From assembly GCF_965216415.1 (NCBI RefSeq), contig NZ_CBDCFU010000002.1: a stretch of 64,000 nt of DNA; one strand, written 5' to 3'. The translations under genes were made by a program, and so were the position numbers. Numbering within the stretch: position 1 is the stretch's first letter; the number at the start of each line of letters is the position of its first letter. Shown here piece after piece: positions 1 to 9,252 of this stretch. The notes beneath the pieces were generated by a model. It was not told the DNA's origin. It did not search any database and saw nothing but the letters and a program-made list of their open reading frames with translations. This DNA comes from Marivita sp003149565 (GTDB taxonomy: Bacteria > Pseudomonadota > Alphaproteobacteria > Rhodobacterales > Rhodobacteraceae).

Positions 1-452
1 CGGATAATCGCGACGCGCTGCTGTTGGCCGCCGGAGAGCTGATCCGGGTAGTGGTGCATCCGCTGCCCCAGATCGAACCGGTCGAACAGCGCCTTCACAG
101 GAGCCTCCAGCGCGTCGCGGCTTTTGCCCAGCACCCGACGCGGGGCCAGCATGACGTTCTCGGCCGCGGTCATGTGTGGGAAGAGGTTGAACGACTGGAA
201 CACGATCCCGATACGCGCTCGGATCGGCTGCGGGTTCAGCCCGGGTTCGCTGATATCCAAACCGTCAAGCAGAATGCGCCCGTCGTCGATGGGCTCCAGC
301 AAGTTGATGCAGCGCAGCAGCGTTGACTTGCCCGACCCCGACGCGCCGATCAGGCAGACCATCTCGCCCTCGTCCACCGACAGATCGATGCCGCGACACA
401 CCATGTTGTCGCCAAAGCTTTTGGTGACGCCTTGAAGGTCCAGTTTCGCCAT
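1..452 (-). CDS. Polar amino-acid ABC transporter, ATP-binding subunit (3' part outside window)
   Basis: ATPase that would power uptake by the permease and binding protein encoded just upstream. About 150 residues lie in the window, starting at the ATG at 452. A Walker A motif (GASGSGKST) falls at residues 36-44, a Q-loop region (FQSFNLF) near residue 90, and the ABC signature (LSGGQQQRVAI) right at the truncated end. Family members (GlnQ/HisP type) are about 250 residues, so Walker B and the H-loop lie off the left edge. The start codon overlaps the permease stop by one base, so the genes are translationally coupled. The subfamily is clear; the transported amino acid is not visible. Confidence 0.93.
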   Translation of the reverse strand, partial: MAKLDLQGVTKSFGDNMVCRGIDLSVDEGEMVCLIGASGSGKSTLLRCINLLEPIDDGRILLDGLDISEPGLNPQPIRARIGIVFQSFNLFPHMTAAENVMLAPRRVLGKSRDALEAPVKALFDRFDLGQRMHHYPDQLSGGQQQRVAII

Positions 453-1303
453 CAGCTCTGCCGCCGCCGCTGTTTGTTCATCAGGTAATCAGCGTATCGC
501 GTGGCTGGAATCGTAAGCGCGAGGAAGATCACCGCAGCCCCCACATAGGGTGTGAAGTTGGCCATCAGGGATTTGTAGACCCCTGCCTGCCGGAACACCT
601 CGACCGGGCCGATGAAGCTGAGCAACGCCACGTCTTTCTGCAGCGCGATAAAGAGGTTCATATTGGCCGGAGCTACGTTGCGGATCGCCTGCGGCAGCAC
701 GACATAGCGCATGGTTTCGCCGTCCGACAAACCAAGCGATGCCGCCGCCGCGCGCTGGCTGTGATGGATGGAGTCGATGCCCGACCGGATCACCTCGGCC
801 ACATAGGCGGCATAGACAAGGATGAGCGCCAAGGATCCCCAGATATACGGCGAATTCCACGGTCGCGGCAGGCCAAGGCCGGGCACGCCGAACCCGATCA
901 GGTAGATCACAAGGATCACCGGCAAGCCGCGAAACACATCCGTATAGATCGCCCCGAAAAGCCGCAGCGGATAGAGCGCGGGCGAGCGCACATCGCGGAA
1001 AAGCGCAATCACCAGCCCCAGAACGGCGATGATCGGCGCGCACCAGAGGAAGATGGCAACGTTCATCAGGAACGCGTCCAGCAAGCCCGGAAAGGTCTTG
1101 GCGAACACCTCGCCGTTGAAAAAGCTGCGCTTGACCGCGTCCCAGCCGGGGGCTAGCGGGACCAGCAGGACAACCGCCAACACGACGGCCAGCGTTGACC
1201 CCGCAGCGATGGTGGTCGACCGTCGCCGCAGGCGGAGTTCATAGGCTTGGCGACGGGTCAGCGCTTGCGCTGACCCGCGTTGCAGACTTGTCTGATCCGT
1301 CAT
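452..1303 (-). CDS. Polar amino-acid ABC transporter, permease
   Basis: Inner-membrane permease of the HisM/GlnP type, 283 residues. A charged cytoplasmic N-terminus precedes a first membrane segment at about residues 32-52, followed by four or five more. The EAA-type ATPase-contact loop is seen around residues 185-207 (AAAASLGLSDGETMRYVVLP). Only one permease gene is present, so it would act as a homodimer or pair with a partner encoded elsewhere. It starts right after the binding-protein stop, and its own stop overlaps the ATPase start, giving the order binding protein, permease, ATPase. A weak ribosome site is consistent with coupling to the upstream gene. Confidence 0.92.
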   Translation of the reverse strand: MTDQTSLQRGSAQALTRRQAYELRLRRRSTTIAAGSTLAVVLAVVLLVPLAPGWDAVKRSFFNGEVFAKTFPGLLDAFLMNVAIFLWCAPIIAVLGLVIALFRDVRSPALYPLRLFGAIYTDVFRGLPVILVIYLIGFGVPGLGLPRPWNSPYIWGSLALILVYAAYVAEVIRSGIDSIHHSQRAAAASLGLSDGETMRYVVLPQAIRNVAPANMNLFIALQKDVALLSFIGPVEVFRQAGVYKSLMANFTPYVGAAVIFLALTIPATRYADYLMNKQRRRQS

Positions 1304-1304
1304 G

Positions 1305-2129
1305 TCACTCGATCACGGGAACGCCGGTGGCTTCCTGCAACCATGTGGCTTCGATCTCGGCCAGCTTGCCGGACTCGGTAAGCGCAGTGATCGCCGTGTT
1401 CACGCAGTCGCGCAGCGGGTTGCCTTCTTCAAAGAGCAGACCGAACTGGTCCGGGTTTTCGGAGCGGTCCGCCGGGAACTGACCCAAAAGAACCCCGCCG
1501 TCGACCACAACCGCCGACAGATAGAGCGCCGTTGGCAGATCGAACAGCGCCGCGTCGATCTGGTTGGCCTGCATCGCGGCGGTCACATCGGTGTTGTCGC
1601 CATAAAGCAGCGGGTCTTTTTCCGGTGCCACGATCTCGGTCAGCATCGGCAAGGCGGTTGTGTTGGCATCCGCGCCCCAGACCAGCCCCTTAAGACTGTC
1701 GAGCGTCGCTGTCGCGCCTGCGTCCACCACGCTTTGCGTTGTCAGCACAGCCATCGCCGATGTGTAATAGGGCAGCGAGAAATCGACCATTTGTTCACGT
1801 TCAGGCGTGATCGAGTATTGCTGCATGTTGAAGTCGAAATCCTTGGCCCCCGGCTGGATCGCCTCGTCGAACGAGGTGCGCACCCATTTCACCGCGTCTG
1901 CCTCAAATCCAAGCTCTTCAGCAATCGCATAGGCAACGGCAGCCTCGTAGCCTTCGCCGCTTTCGGGCGCATCGTTGAGCACCCACGGATAATAGGCCGG
2001 GTTGCCTGTGGCGATGGTCAAGACGTTCTCTTCCAGCGTCAGCCCGCCGGCGCAACTGCCATGCCCGGCAGCGAGGGCCACAGACGACGTGGCAGCAAGA
2101 AGAAATGCGGAAGTCACAACGGTTTTCAT
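1305..2129 (-). CDS. Amino-acid ABC transporter, periplasmic substrate-binding protein
   Basis: Family 3 solute-binding protein, 274 residues. The start at 2129 is chosen because the reading begins with a classical signal peptide (MKTVVTSAFLLAATSSVALA) and an AGGA-type ribosome site lies about 10 bases upstream; a longer reading to 2351 would add unlikely sequence. After cleavage the mature protein has the usual two-lobed periplasmic fold, with typical blocks such as FDFNMQQYSITPEREQMVDF (about residues 110-130). It is the first gene of the transporter operon. The roughly 280 bases upstream (2130-2410) hold its presumed promoter and no other gene I can support. The ligand cannot be told from sequence. 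Confidence 0.92.
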   Translation of the reverse strand: MKTVVTSAFLLAATSSVALAAGHGSCAGGLTLEENVLTIATGNPAYYPWVLNDAPESGEGYEAAVAYAIAEELGFEADAVKWVRTSFDEAIQPGAKDFDFNMQQYSITPEREQMVDFSLPYYTSAMAVLTTQSVVDAGATATLDSLKGLVWGADANTTALPMLTEIVAPEKDPLLYGDNTDVTAAMQANQIDAALFDLPTALYLSAVVVDGGVLLGQFPADRSENPDQFGLLFEEGNPLRDCVNTAITALTESGKLAEIEATWLQEATGVPVIE

Positions 2130-2410
2130 TGGTCTTATCGTCCTACCCTGTTGAGTCGCCCAGAGGTTAGACGGCGGCAGGAATTTGTCCAGCGACCAGC
2201 AGAGCATTTGGAAGACCCCATGTGTCAACGACAATACGGGCCAAGTTTTCCGCCACCGCATGCTCTTTGCCACGACAAGTCCCCTGAATTCGACATCGTG
2301 CTCTTGGAGCTTGATCTCGCCGAGCTGATCACCGTGAAGTCGGCGGGGCATCTCGCGAAATTGTCTTCGCCTGGCAAGACGGTGCTTTTCTCACGACATG
2401 GCGTCGAATA

Positions 2411-2674
2411 TCAGTTCCGCCGCCCTTTCCATCCGCCGCGGCGGCGGGCAGGTTTCGAGGCGCCCAGCCCTTCGGTCAACACCTGCGTCATCGGGTGGTC
2501 TTCTACTGGATGGCGTGCCAGCAACTCACGGATCAATGCCGCACTGTCGGCGTCCAGCGGCACCGCCAACGCCCAGTCAAGAAAGATCGACCGGCACTCC
2601 TCGTAGGTGATCCCGTCTATCTTGTAGGACTCAGCGATCAGGCCTTTCGGATCGGTGGCGTCACCTTTGCGCAT
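2411..2674 (-). CDS. Small conserved protein downstream of glnE
   Basis: 87-residue soluble protein starting three bases after the glnE stop, so almost certainly co-transcribed with it. I do not recognise a domain. It is mostly helical and acidic in the middle (EECRSIFLDWALAVPLDADS) with a basic, arginine-rich tail (ARRRGGWKGRR). No signal peptide, membrane segment or cysteine pair is visible. The codon pattern matches the neighbours, and the tight spacing to glnE supports a real gene. A role linked to nitrogen control would be guesswork from position alone. Confidence 0.75.
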   Translation of the reverse strand: MRKGDATDPKGLIAESYKIDGITYEECRSIFLDWALAVPLDADSAALIRELLARHPVEDHPMTQVLTEGLGASKPARRRGGWKGRRN

Positions 2675-2677
2675 GGC

Positions 2678-5470
2678 TCACACCTCCTCGCCAATTTCGG
2701 GCAAGGCCGCATCGATCATCTCGGCTGCGCGTCGGGTTGTGCTGTGCAATTTGGATTGCAGCATGTCTATGCTCTCTGTCCCGGTGATCCTACACAAAAA
2801 GTCCGATGCCGCGCTGCTGTCCTGATCCGGAGCGACCGTTGTCTCCGAGATCAGTCGAGACCCGATCTGGAGCGACCAGCACAGACGATAGGCGTCACAT
2901 AGCGCCTCAGCCGCATCCTTGGAGAGCCACCCGCAGGAGGCTCCAAGCAAGAGCGCATCGGTCACCGAGCCAAGCGGATGCCCGGCGATCAGGGCAGCAG
3001 CCTGTGCAACCAGCTCGATGTCCTGCAACCGCCCCTGCCCCAGCTTGGCTTCCCACGGCCCGCCATCGCCTTTGGCCGCGGCAATTCGATTGCGCATGAT
3101 CGCAACCTCGCGCAGCACGTCGTCCCGGTCGCGGGACGCTGCCATGACCTCGGCCTGAACCGCAGCGACATCTTGCATCAGATCGGAAGGTCCGGCGACA
3201 CACCGCGCGCGGCTCAGTGCCAGATGCTCCCACATCCAGGCATCTGATTTCTGGTAGCTGCGAAAGGACTCAAGGCTGGTGGCCACCGGACCCTGATTGC
3301 CTGAGGGGCGCAGCCGCATGTCGATTTCGTAGATCCGGCCCTCGGCCATTGGTGCCGTCACGGCGGTGATCAAAGCCTGCGTCAGCCGCGCGTAATAAGG
3401 CCGTGTCGCGAGCGGACGGCGACCTTCGGACGTGTCCATGTCGCCGGGATCGTAGATCACGATCAGGTCAAGGTCAGAGCGGGCATGCAACCGGCGTGAC
3501 CCGAGACTGCCCATACCGACAACCACCGCGCCGCGACCAGGGCACGGTCCGTGCTTACGGGCGAACTCGGCCTGCACTTCAGGGGCCAATGCGCGCAGAG
3601 TGGCATCGGCAAGATCGGCGTATTGCTCTGCCGCCTCTTCGGCCCCGATCAAGCCGCGCAGCATGTGCACGCCGATACGGAAATGCCATTCTTTGCCCCA
3701 GCGCCGTGCGGTGTTCAGCTTGTTCTCGTAATCGCTTTCCCGCGCAAGAAGATCGGCCAAAGCAGCGTCCAAGGCATCAGCGCCCGGCCAATCGGCAAAG
3801 AAATCCCCACCGATCACAGCGTCAAAAACCGAGGCATTCCGCGAAAGGTATTTTGCGAGATCGGGTGATACACCCACAATGTCGATCAGAAGGTCGATCA
3901 GCTGCGGATTGGCCTCAAACAGTGAAAACACCTGCACCCCGGCGGGCAATCCGCTGAGAAAGCCATCAAAGGCAGTCAGCGCGTCCATCGGGTGCGACGT
4001 CTTGGCGAGACGACCAAGGATCTCGGGTTGGAGCCGTTCGAAAATGCCACTGCCGCGCGCCGAACGCAAAGCGGGATAGGTGCGCCAGCGGCTGACAATT
4101 TCAGAGTTTTCCAGTTCCTCAGGAACCGCGCTGCGCCGCGAGGGCGTACTGTCACCCCCGAAGAAGCCCTCGGTCAGGGAGTGGGTTTCTTCAAGACGCG
4201 CGCGAAGCTCTTTCTGAAGCGCCGCACGGTCCGTGCCCATAAAGGCTGCCAGCCGGTCAAATCCGGTGTCGGATTGCGGCAGATCGTGGGTCTGTGCATC
4301 GCGCAGCATCTGCACGCGATGCTCGACCTCCCGATGGGCGCGGTAGTGGTCTGTCAACGTATCGGCCACATCCTGCGGCACCCAGCCCTTATCAGCCAGC
4401 ACGGCCAGCCCGGGCACCGTGCCCCGCACCCGCAAATCAGGATCGCGCCCGCCAGCGATGATCTGGCGGGTCTGGGTGAAGAACTCAATCTCACGGATGC
4501 CGCCGCGCCCCAACTTCATGTTGTGCCCCGGCAGGGTGATCGGTCCGCCCAGTCCTTTGTGGTCGCGGATCTTGCGCACCATGTCATGCGCGTCCTCGAT
4601 GGCGGCGAAATCCAGGTGCTTACGCCAGACAAACGGTGTCAGTGTCTTGAGAAACTTTTCCCCCGCGCTGATGTCACCCGCACAGGCCCGCGCCTTGATA
4701 TAGGCGGCACGTTCCCAGGTGCGCCCGAGGCTTTCATAATACCGCTCGGCGGCTTCCATCGCGAGGCAGACCGGCGTGACCGAAGGATCAGGCCGCAGCC
4801 GCAGATCGGTGCGAAACACGTAGCCGTCGCCCGTAAGATCGCTGAGCATCGCGCACATCTTGCGCGTGGCGCGTACCAGCGCCGAGCGCGCTTCGTGGTA
4901 ATCGTCGGGGTCAAAGCGGGTTTCGTCGAAAAGGCAGATCAGATCCACATCCGAACTGTAGTTCAACTCTCCCGCGCCCATCTTACCCATCGCCAAGGCC
5001 ACCATGCCACCCGCCTGGTCGGCGTCGTTCTCGGTCTGGCCGGGAAGCTTGCCGCGCTTGATCTCGTGCAGTGTGGTGGCACGCATGGCCAGATGCACCG
5101 AGAGATCGGCGAAATCGGTCAGCGCCTGCGTCACGGTTTCGAGCGGCCAGACCGCCGCGAGATCGGCGAGCCCGGTCAAGAGCGCGATACGCCGCTTGGC
5201 TTGTCGCAAACGGGTTGGGAGCGCGTCCGGCGCAGTCGAACGCAGGGCATCATGTTCGTGCAAAAGCGCGGCTTCGGGATCGTCCAGCGCGGTTTCGAGC
5301 CAGCCGCTTTCCTTGTCGATAAGGGATTTAAGGTACGGGCTGCACCCGCCTGCCCCATCGATCAGCTTTGCAATATCCCCCGTCGCCCAAGACGCGGCCT
5401 TGCGCGCATCAGCACCCTGTTCTGGCTCATAGGCGTGCGGAAGGCGGGTGATGCGGCTGGCAAAAGTCAT
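2678..5470 (-). CDS. glnE: Bifunctional glutamine synthetase adenylyltransferase / deadenylylase
   Basis: Covalently modifies glutamine synthetase with AMP and removes it in response to PII status. 930 residues, close to the usual 930-950. Two nucleotidyltransferase domains are visible: an N-terminal one with the metal-binding pair in YSSDVDLICLFDE (about residue 170) and a C-terminal one with HARSDLDLIVIYDP (about residue 665). Each is followed by a helical region, the first containing KLGRGGIREIEFFTQTRQII, the GlnE signature just after the N-terminal domain. Full length with both active sites present, so it should be bifunctional. Start at 5470. Confidence 0.97.
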   Translation of the reverse strand: MTFASRITRLPHAYEPEQGADARKAASWATGDIAKLIDGAGGCSPYLKSLIDKESGWLETALDDPEAALLHEHDALRSTAPDALPTRLRQAKRRIALLTGLADLAAVWPLETVTQALTDFADLSVHLAMRATTLHEIKRGKLPGQTENDADQAGGMVALAMGKMGAGELNYSSDVDLICLFDETRFDPDDYHEARSALVRATRKMCAMLSDLTGDGYVFRTDLRLRPDPSVTPVCLAMEAAERYYESLGRTWERAAYIKARACAGDISAGEKFLKTLTPFVWRKHLDFAAIEDAHDMVRKIRDHKGLGGPITLPGHNMKLGRGGIREIEFFTQTRQIIAGGRDPDLRVRGTVPGLAVLADKGWVPQDVADTLTDHYRAHREVEHRVQMLRDAQTHDLPQSDTGFDRLAAFMGTDRAALQKELRARLEETHSLTEGFFGGDSTPSRRSAVPEELENSEIVSRWRTYPALRSARGSGIFERLQPEILGRLAKTSHPMDALTAFDGFLSGLPAGVQVFSLFEANPQLIDLLIDIVGVSPDLAKYLSRNASVFDAVIGGDFFADWPGADALDAALADLLARESDYENKLNTARRWGKEWHFRIGVHMLRGLIGAEEAAEQYADLADATLRALAPEVQAEFARKHGPCPGRGAVVVGMGSLGSRRLHARSDLDLIVIYDPGDMDTSEGRRPLATRPYYARLTQALITAVTAPMAEGRIYEIDMRLRPSGNQGPVATSLESFRSYQKSDAWMWEHLALSRARCVAGPSDLMQDVAAVQAEVMAASRDRDDVLREVAIMRNRIAAAKGDGGPWEAKLGQGRLQDIELVAQAAALIAGHPLGSVTDALLLGASCGWLSKDAAEALCDAYRLCWSLQIGSRLISETTVAPDQDSSAASDFLCRITGTESIDMLQSKLHSTTRRAAEMIDAALPEIGEEV

Positions 5471-5982
5471 AGCCGCAGATGGGCATGGGTTGGGGGAAAG
5501 TGCAATGGGGCGCAGTGGCGCTCTAATAAGCGCACCGCCTTGTCGTCCCCGGGCGGAGACCCGAGGAGCACTGTTATCTGAGGCCCTCGGGTCTTCACCC
5601 GGGGATGATGATCTTTGTAAGAGAAGAAGCGGCGCCGCCCCTATGGGCCTGACGGTTCTCTCATCTTCCGGGGTCTCCCCGGGACCTGTGCCCCTGTCAG
5701 GGCCTAGTGAAACCGGTTTCTCATGGTCGCCCCCGTCACAGGGCTCAAGAGAGTGTCAGTTCATGGTGTCGCGGCATGGGAGTGACCCTTCCCGCTCGAT
5801 GCGCATCGTGGGCAGGGGTATGCAGTGACAGGCGTTAAGGATTTGGAAAGCCTGCGTGCGGTGTAAGCGTTTTGAGCCGTGCAACGCGCCACAGCGCCCT
5901 GCGATCACCAACACCCCTGACAGCCGCAAGAGAATCTGGCAAAATCTTGTCATTGCACATAAATATTTGGAGTGGCGCGAAC
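5471..5982. other. 512-base intergenic region with palindromic repeats
   Basis: Divergent spacer between glnE (minus) and the sulfotransferase gene (plus). Short open frames here lack coding character. The middle holds GC-rich inverted repeats, listed separately. An A/T-rich patch at about 5930-5970 just before the sulfotransferase gene is the likely promoter area for that gene. Confidence 0.6.
5543..5690. repeat. REP-like GC-rich palindromes (CCCCGGG...GAGACCC type)
   Basis: An arm at 5546-5567 (CCCCGGGCGGAGACCCGAGG) is matched in inverse orientation at about 5583-5604 with three differences, forming a long stem. A third partial copy, GGGGTCTCCCCGGG, follows at about 5669-5682. Alphaproteobacterial intergenic regions often carry dispersed palindromes rich in CCCGGG. 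No terminator U-tract follows, so a dispersed repeat is the better reading than a terminator. Confidence 0.6.
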
Positions 5983-6603
5983 ATGGCTTTGGACATTATC
6001 GGCGCAGGGTTTGGGCGAACGGGCACCGAATCCATGAAACGCGCGCTTGAAATGCTGGGTTACGGCCCGTGCTATCACATGTACGAAGTGATCCCGAACA
6101 AAGACCGTTTCGAGATGTGGCAAGGCATCTATGACGGCACGATCACACCCGATTGGGACACCGTTTTTGACGGTTTTAGCGCCACCATGGACTGGCCGGC
6201 GGCTCGCTACTGGCGTGAGCTCGCGGCGCACTTTCCCAAGGCGAAGATCCTGCTAACCTATCGCGATCCGGAAAGCTGGTACGCCAGCATGGAAAAAACC
6301 ATTCTGACCTTCCTTCGCGATCCGGAAAAAACCGAAGGCATGGCGCCTCGGCTCCGGGACACTGTTTTTGAAGGAAACGTCTCCGACAAGGACCACGTGA
6401 TCGCAGTTTACAATCGGAATGTTGCTGACGTTCAAAGCGCCTTTGGACCGGAACGTTTGCTGACCTATCAGCTTGGATCGGGTTGGGAGCCGCTTTGCCG
6501 TTTTCTTGACTTGGACATTCCCGAGGTGCTGTTTCCAAGCGGCAATGAAAGTGCCAGCTTCCACCAAAAGGACCAAGAGTTGTCAAAAGCGCGGCAGGCG
6601 TGA
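5983..6603 (+). CDS. Sulfotransferase-family protein
   Basis: 206-residue protein of the PAPS-dependent sulfotransferase fold. The 5'-phosphosulfate loop is visible near the N-terminus (GAGFGRTGTESMKRAL, residues 7-22), and a 3'-phosphate-binding segment follows at about residues 92-101 (YRDPESWYAS). The start at 5983 has a GGAG ribosome site 10-13 bases upstream; an in-frame extension upstream lacks coding character. Proteins of this short type resemble eukaryotic and bacterial NAD-dependent epimerase-linked sulfotransferases, but the acceptor is unknown. It stands alone between divergent glnE and the convergent KAS gene. Confidence 0.85.
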   Translation: MALDIIGAGFGRTGTESMKRALEMLGYGPCYHMYEVIPNKDRFEMWQGIYDGTITPDWDTVFDGFSATMDWPAARYWRELAAHFPKAKILLTYRDPESWYASMEKTILTFLRDPEKTEGMAPRLRDTVFEGNVSDKDHVIAVYNRNVADVQSAFGPERLLTYQLGSGWEPLCRFLDLDIPEVLFPSGNESASFHQKDQELSKARQA

Positions 6604-6617
6604 TCGCGCCTGCCGGC

Positions 6618-7826
6618 CTACACCCGTCGCAGGGCCAGCACCGAATTCAGCCCACCGAAGGCAAAGGCGTTCGACAGCGCCACGTCGACCTTGGCCTCGC
6701 GCGCCTCGTTGGGCACGACGTCGAGCGCGCATTCGGGGTCGGGTTCTTCATAGCCGATGGTGGGCGCGATCACCCCGTCGCGCAGCGCCATGATGCAGGC
6801 CAGAAGCTCGATCGCACCGGTGCCGCCGATGCAGTGCCCGTGCATCGACTTGGTCGAGGACATCATCAGCCGGTCGGCATGCGCGCCAAATACATCCGCC
6901 ACCGCGGCGCATTCGGTCTTGTCATTGGCGGCCGTGCCGGTTCCGTGGGCGTTGATATAGCCCACATCCTCGGGATTGATCCGCGCGTCTGCCATCGCAC
7001 CGGCGATGGCGCGGGCGGCGCCGTTCTTGGACGGCATCACGATGTCAGAGGCGTCCGAGGTCATGGCAAACCCCACCACCTCGGCGAGGATCTCGGCACC
7101 TCGTTTGCGGGCGTGTTCGTAGTCTTCGAACACGAAGACCCCCGCGCCTTCGCCCTGAACCATGCCGTTGCGGTTGGCGCTGAACGGGCGGCAGGCGTCT
7201 TTGGACATGACGCGCAGCCCTTCCCATGCCTTGACGCCGCCAAAGCAGAGCATGGATTCCGATCCGCCCGTGATCATCACCGGGGCCAATCCGCCATGCA
7301 CCATCTGGAACGCCTGAGACATGGCGTGGTTGGACGAGGCGCAGGCGGTAGAGACGGTGAAAGACGGACCTTTCAGGTTGAACTCCATCGACACATGTGA
7401 AGCCGCGGCGTTGTTCATCAGCTTGGGCACCACGAAAGGATGCACCCGGTTCTTGCCCTCTTCGTAGACCGAGCGGTAATTCTCGTCGAGCGTGGTCATG
7501 CCGCCGCCCGAATTGCCCAGCACCACACCGGACTTGGCGGCCAGTTCGCCCGAGAATTCCAGCCCGGCCTGCGCCAGCGACTCGCGCGCGGCGATCAGGG
7601 TGAACTGGGTGAAGCGGTCGTACAGCGACAGTTGCTGCCGGTTGAAATGCGCGGTCTCGTCGAAGTCGTGCACCTGCGCGCCGATCTGTATCGAAAGCCG
7701 TTCGACGTCGCGGAACTTGAGCGGGCCTATCCCGCAGCGTCCTTCACGCATCGCTTCTAGCGTGTCGGGGACGGTCAGCCCCAGCGCGTTGACGGTGCCC
7801 GCCCCGGTGATGACCACGCGCTTCAT
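6618..7826 (-). CDS. Beta-ketoacyl-ACP synthase (FabF-like)
   Basis: Condensing enzyme that extends acyl chains on an acyl carrier protein. 402 residues, close to the family norm of about 410. The catalytic set is intact: the nucleophilic Cys in VSTACASSNHAM (about residue 160), the first His in NAHGTGTAANDKTE (about residue 293) and the second in KSMHGHCIGGTGAIE (about residue 330). It lies six bases after a dedicated ACP gene and in one operon with lpxD, so it probably makes a special acyl chain for a glycolipid or lipid A rather than bulk fatty acids. That specialisation is inferred from context. Confidence 0.93.
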   Translation of the reverse strand: MKRVVITGAGTVNALGLTVPDTLEAMREGRCGIGPLKFRDVERLSIQIGAQVHDFDETAHFNRQQLSLYDRFTQFTLIAARESLAQAGLEFSGELAAKSGVVLGNSGGGMTTLDENYRSVYEEGKNRVHPFVVPKLMNNAAASHVSMEFNLKGPSFTVSTACASSNHAMSQAFQMVHGGLAPVMITGGSESMLCFGGVKAWEGLRVMSKDACRPFSANRNGMVQGEGAGVFVFEDYEHARKRGAEILAEVVGFAMTSDASDIVMPSKNGAARAIAGAMADARINPEDVGYINAHGTGTAANDKTECAAVADVFGAHADRLMMSSTKSMHGHCIGGTGAIELLACIMALRDGVIAPTIGYEEPDPECALDVVPNEAREAKVDVALSNAFAFGGLNSVLALRRV

Positions 7827-7832
7827 GACCGG

Positions 7833-8093
7833 CTACGCCTTTTGCCGGGCGATCAGCCCCTCGACCCCAGCCACAACCGTCTGAACCGACGAGATGTCGA
7901 AATCGCTTTTCTCCGGCTCATTGGCGTTGAAGGGTACTTCGATGTCGAACTCTTCCTCCAGCGCGAAGATGCATTCGACCAGACCCATGCTGTCAATGCC
8001 CAGATCCTGCATCGTGTCGGTCAGGGCCACATCCGAGGGTTCGATCATGGCCTGCTCTGCAATGATGCGGATGACCTTGTCTTGAACGCTCAT
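7833..8093 (-). CDS. Acyl carrier protein (specialised, lpxD-linked)
   Basis: 86-residue acidic carrier protein. The phosphopantetheine-attachment serine is in LGIDSMGLVE (about residue 35), followed by the usual helix II (ECIFALEEEFDIEVPF). A GGAAGA ribosome site precedes the ATG at 8093. It lies between lpxD and the KAS gene, six bases from the latter. Housekeeping AcpP is normally beside fabF/fabG; this is a second carrier, reminiscent in setting of rhizobial AcpXL, which feeds very long or hydroxylated chains to lipid A. The analogy is positional, not proved by sequence. Confidence 0.93.
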   Translation of the reverse strand: MSVQDKVIRIIAEQAMIEPSDVALTDTMQDLGIDSMGLVECIFALEEEFDIEVPFNANEPEKSDFDISSVQTVVAGVEGLIARQKA

Positions 8094-8131
8094 GGCTGTC
8101 TTCCAAAGGCTGTTGCGTCTGCGCCAGTGCT

Positions 8132-9223
8132 TTAGTCGCTCGCGTCGGTCTTTGAAACCGATTTCTTGAGTCTGGCAACATCCGCGATCAGGCGCGGCAG
8201 GCGGCGCAGTTGGCGATAAATCTCAAGCTGGCTGTCCATTTTCATCGCTGGATACCCCAGCATCACGCGCCCTGAAGGCACGTTGGAGAGCACTTTGGTT
8301 GCTCCGCCGGTGACGACATTGTCACCGATGAAGATGTTGTCGCTGACCCCGGTCTGGCCGCCAAGCACCACGTTATTGCCGATGCGGCTGGACCCGGCGA
8401 TGCCGACCTGCGCGCAGATCAGACAGTCGTTGCCGATCACCACGTTGTGGCCCACCTGGGCAAGGTTGTCGAACTTGCAGCCATTGCCGATGCGGGTGGC
8501 GCGGACGGTGCCCCGGTCGATGCAGCTGTTGGCGCCCAGTTCGACGTCGTTGCCGATCACAACCCCGCCCAGCGAATGAATGCGGGCATAGCTTTGTGCG
8601 CTGGCGCCTGCCTGATCGCCCAAGGTTTCGCGTACCTTTTCCGCCGCTGATGGTTCCGGAGTGACGAAGGAAAATCCGTCAGCCCCGACCGTCGCACCGA
8701 AATGCGCGATGAAGCGGTCACCGATGGTGACGCCGTGGCCGATCTTGACACCCGGATGCAGCAACGCGTCGGCTCCGATCACCGTGCCCTGTCCGATGAA
8801 GACCTGCGCGCCAATAACCGATCCAGCCTTGATCTCGGCACCCGCGCCGATGACCGCGAAGGCCCCGACCGAAACGTCCTCGGCAAGCCGTGCTGTTGGG
8901 TCAATCACTGCTGTTGGATGTATGCCGGCCGCATAGCCCGCGCCTGCGTCCATCATCGCCGAAAGTCCCGACATCGCGTAACGTGGGCGAGGCGACATCA
9001 GGGCGGCTTTCAGCCCCATCGCCTGCCAATCCGCCCCATCCCAGAGCATGGCCGCGCGGGCCTTGCCTTCGGAGAGTTGCTCTGCAAAGTCCGGCTTCAT
9101 CGCCAAGGCCAGATCAGACGCTTGCGCCTGTCTTGGCTCAGCGACGGCAGTCACGGTCAGAGCGGTATCGCCTTCAGCCCGGATGCCGAGGGCGTCCGCG
9201 ATCTGCGCAATTGTAAAGGACAT
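8132..9223 (-). CDS. lpxD: UDP-3-O-acylglucosamine N-acyltransferase
   Basis: Transfers a 3-hydroxyacyl chain from ACP to the amino group of UDP-3-O-acyl-glucosamine in lipid A synthesis. 363 residues: an N-terminal uridine-binding domain (about 1-100), then a left-handed beta-helix of isoleucine-rich hexapeptides (about 105-330), then a C-terminal helix. The catalytic histidine is in QVGHNVVIG, and the acyl-pocket block GADGFSF is present. GGAGG precedes the start at 9223. In this family lpxD usually sits with bamA-fabZ-lpxA. Here it is with its own ACP and KAS genes, so it may be a second, specialised copy. Confidence 0.93.
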   Translation of the reverse strand: MSFTIAQIADALGIRAEGDTALTVTAVAEPRQAQASDLALAMKPDFAEQLSEGKARAAMLWDGADWQAMGLKAALMSPRPRYAMSGLSAMMDAGAGYAAGIHPTAVIDPTARLAEDVSVGAFAVIGAGAEIKAGSVIGAQVFIGQGTVIGADALLHPGVKIGHGVTIGDRFIAHFGATVGADGFSFVTPEPSAAEKVRETLGDQAGASAQSYARIHSLGGVVIGNDVELGANSCIDRGTVRATRIGNGCKFDNLAQVGHNVVIGNDCLICAQVGIAGSSRIGNNVVLGGQTGVSDNIFIGDNVVTGGATKVLSNVPSGRVMLGYPAMKMDSQLEIYRQLRRLPRLIADVARLKKSVSKTDASD

Positions 9224-9252
9224 GGGAGCCTCCGGCCTGATTGGCCAGAGGT

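Noticed and set aside
2130..2410. In-frame N-terminal extension of the amino-acid-binding protein and plus-strand frames over it
   Set aside because: The extension would hide a clear signal peptide, and the plus frames show no domain.
3992..5581. 529-codon open frame opposite glnE
   Set aside because: Mirror frame of a well-supported gene in high-GC DNA; the glnE motifs are decisive.
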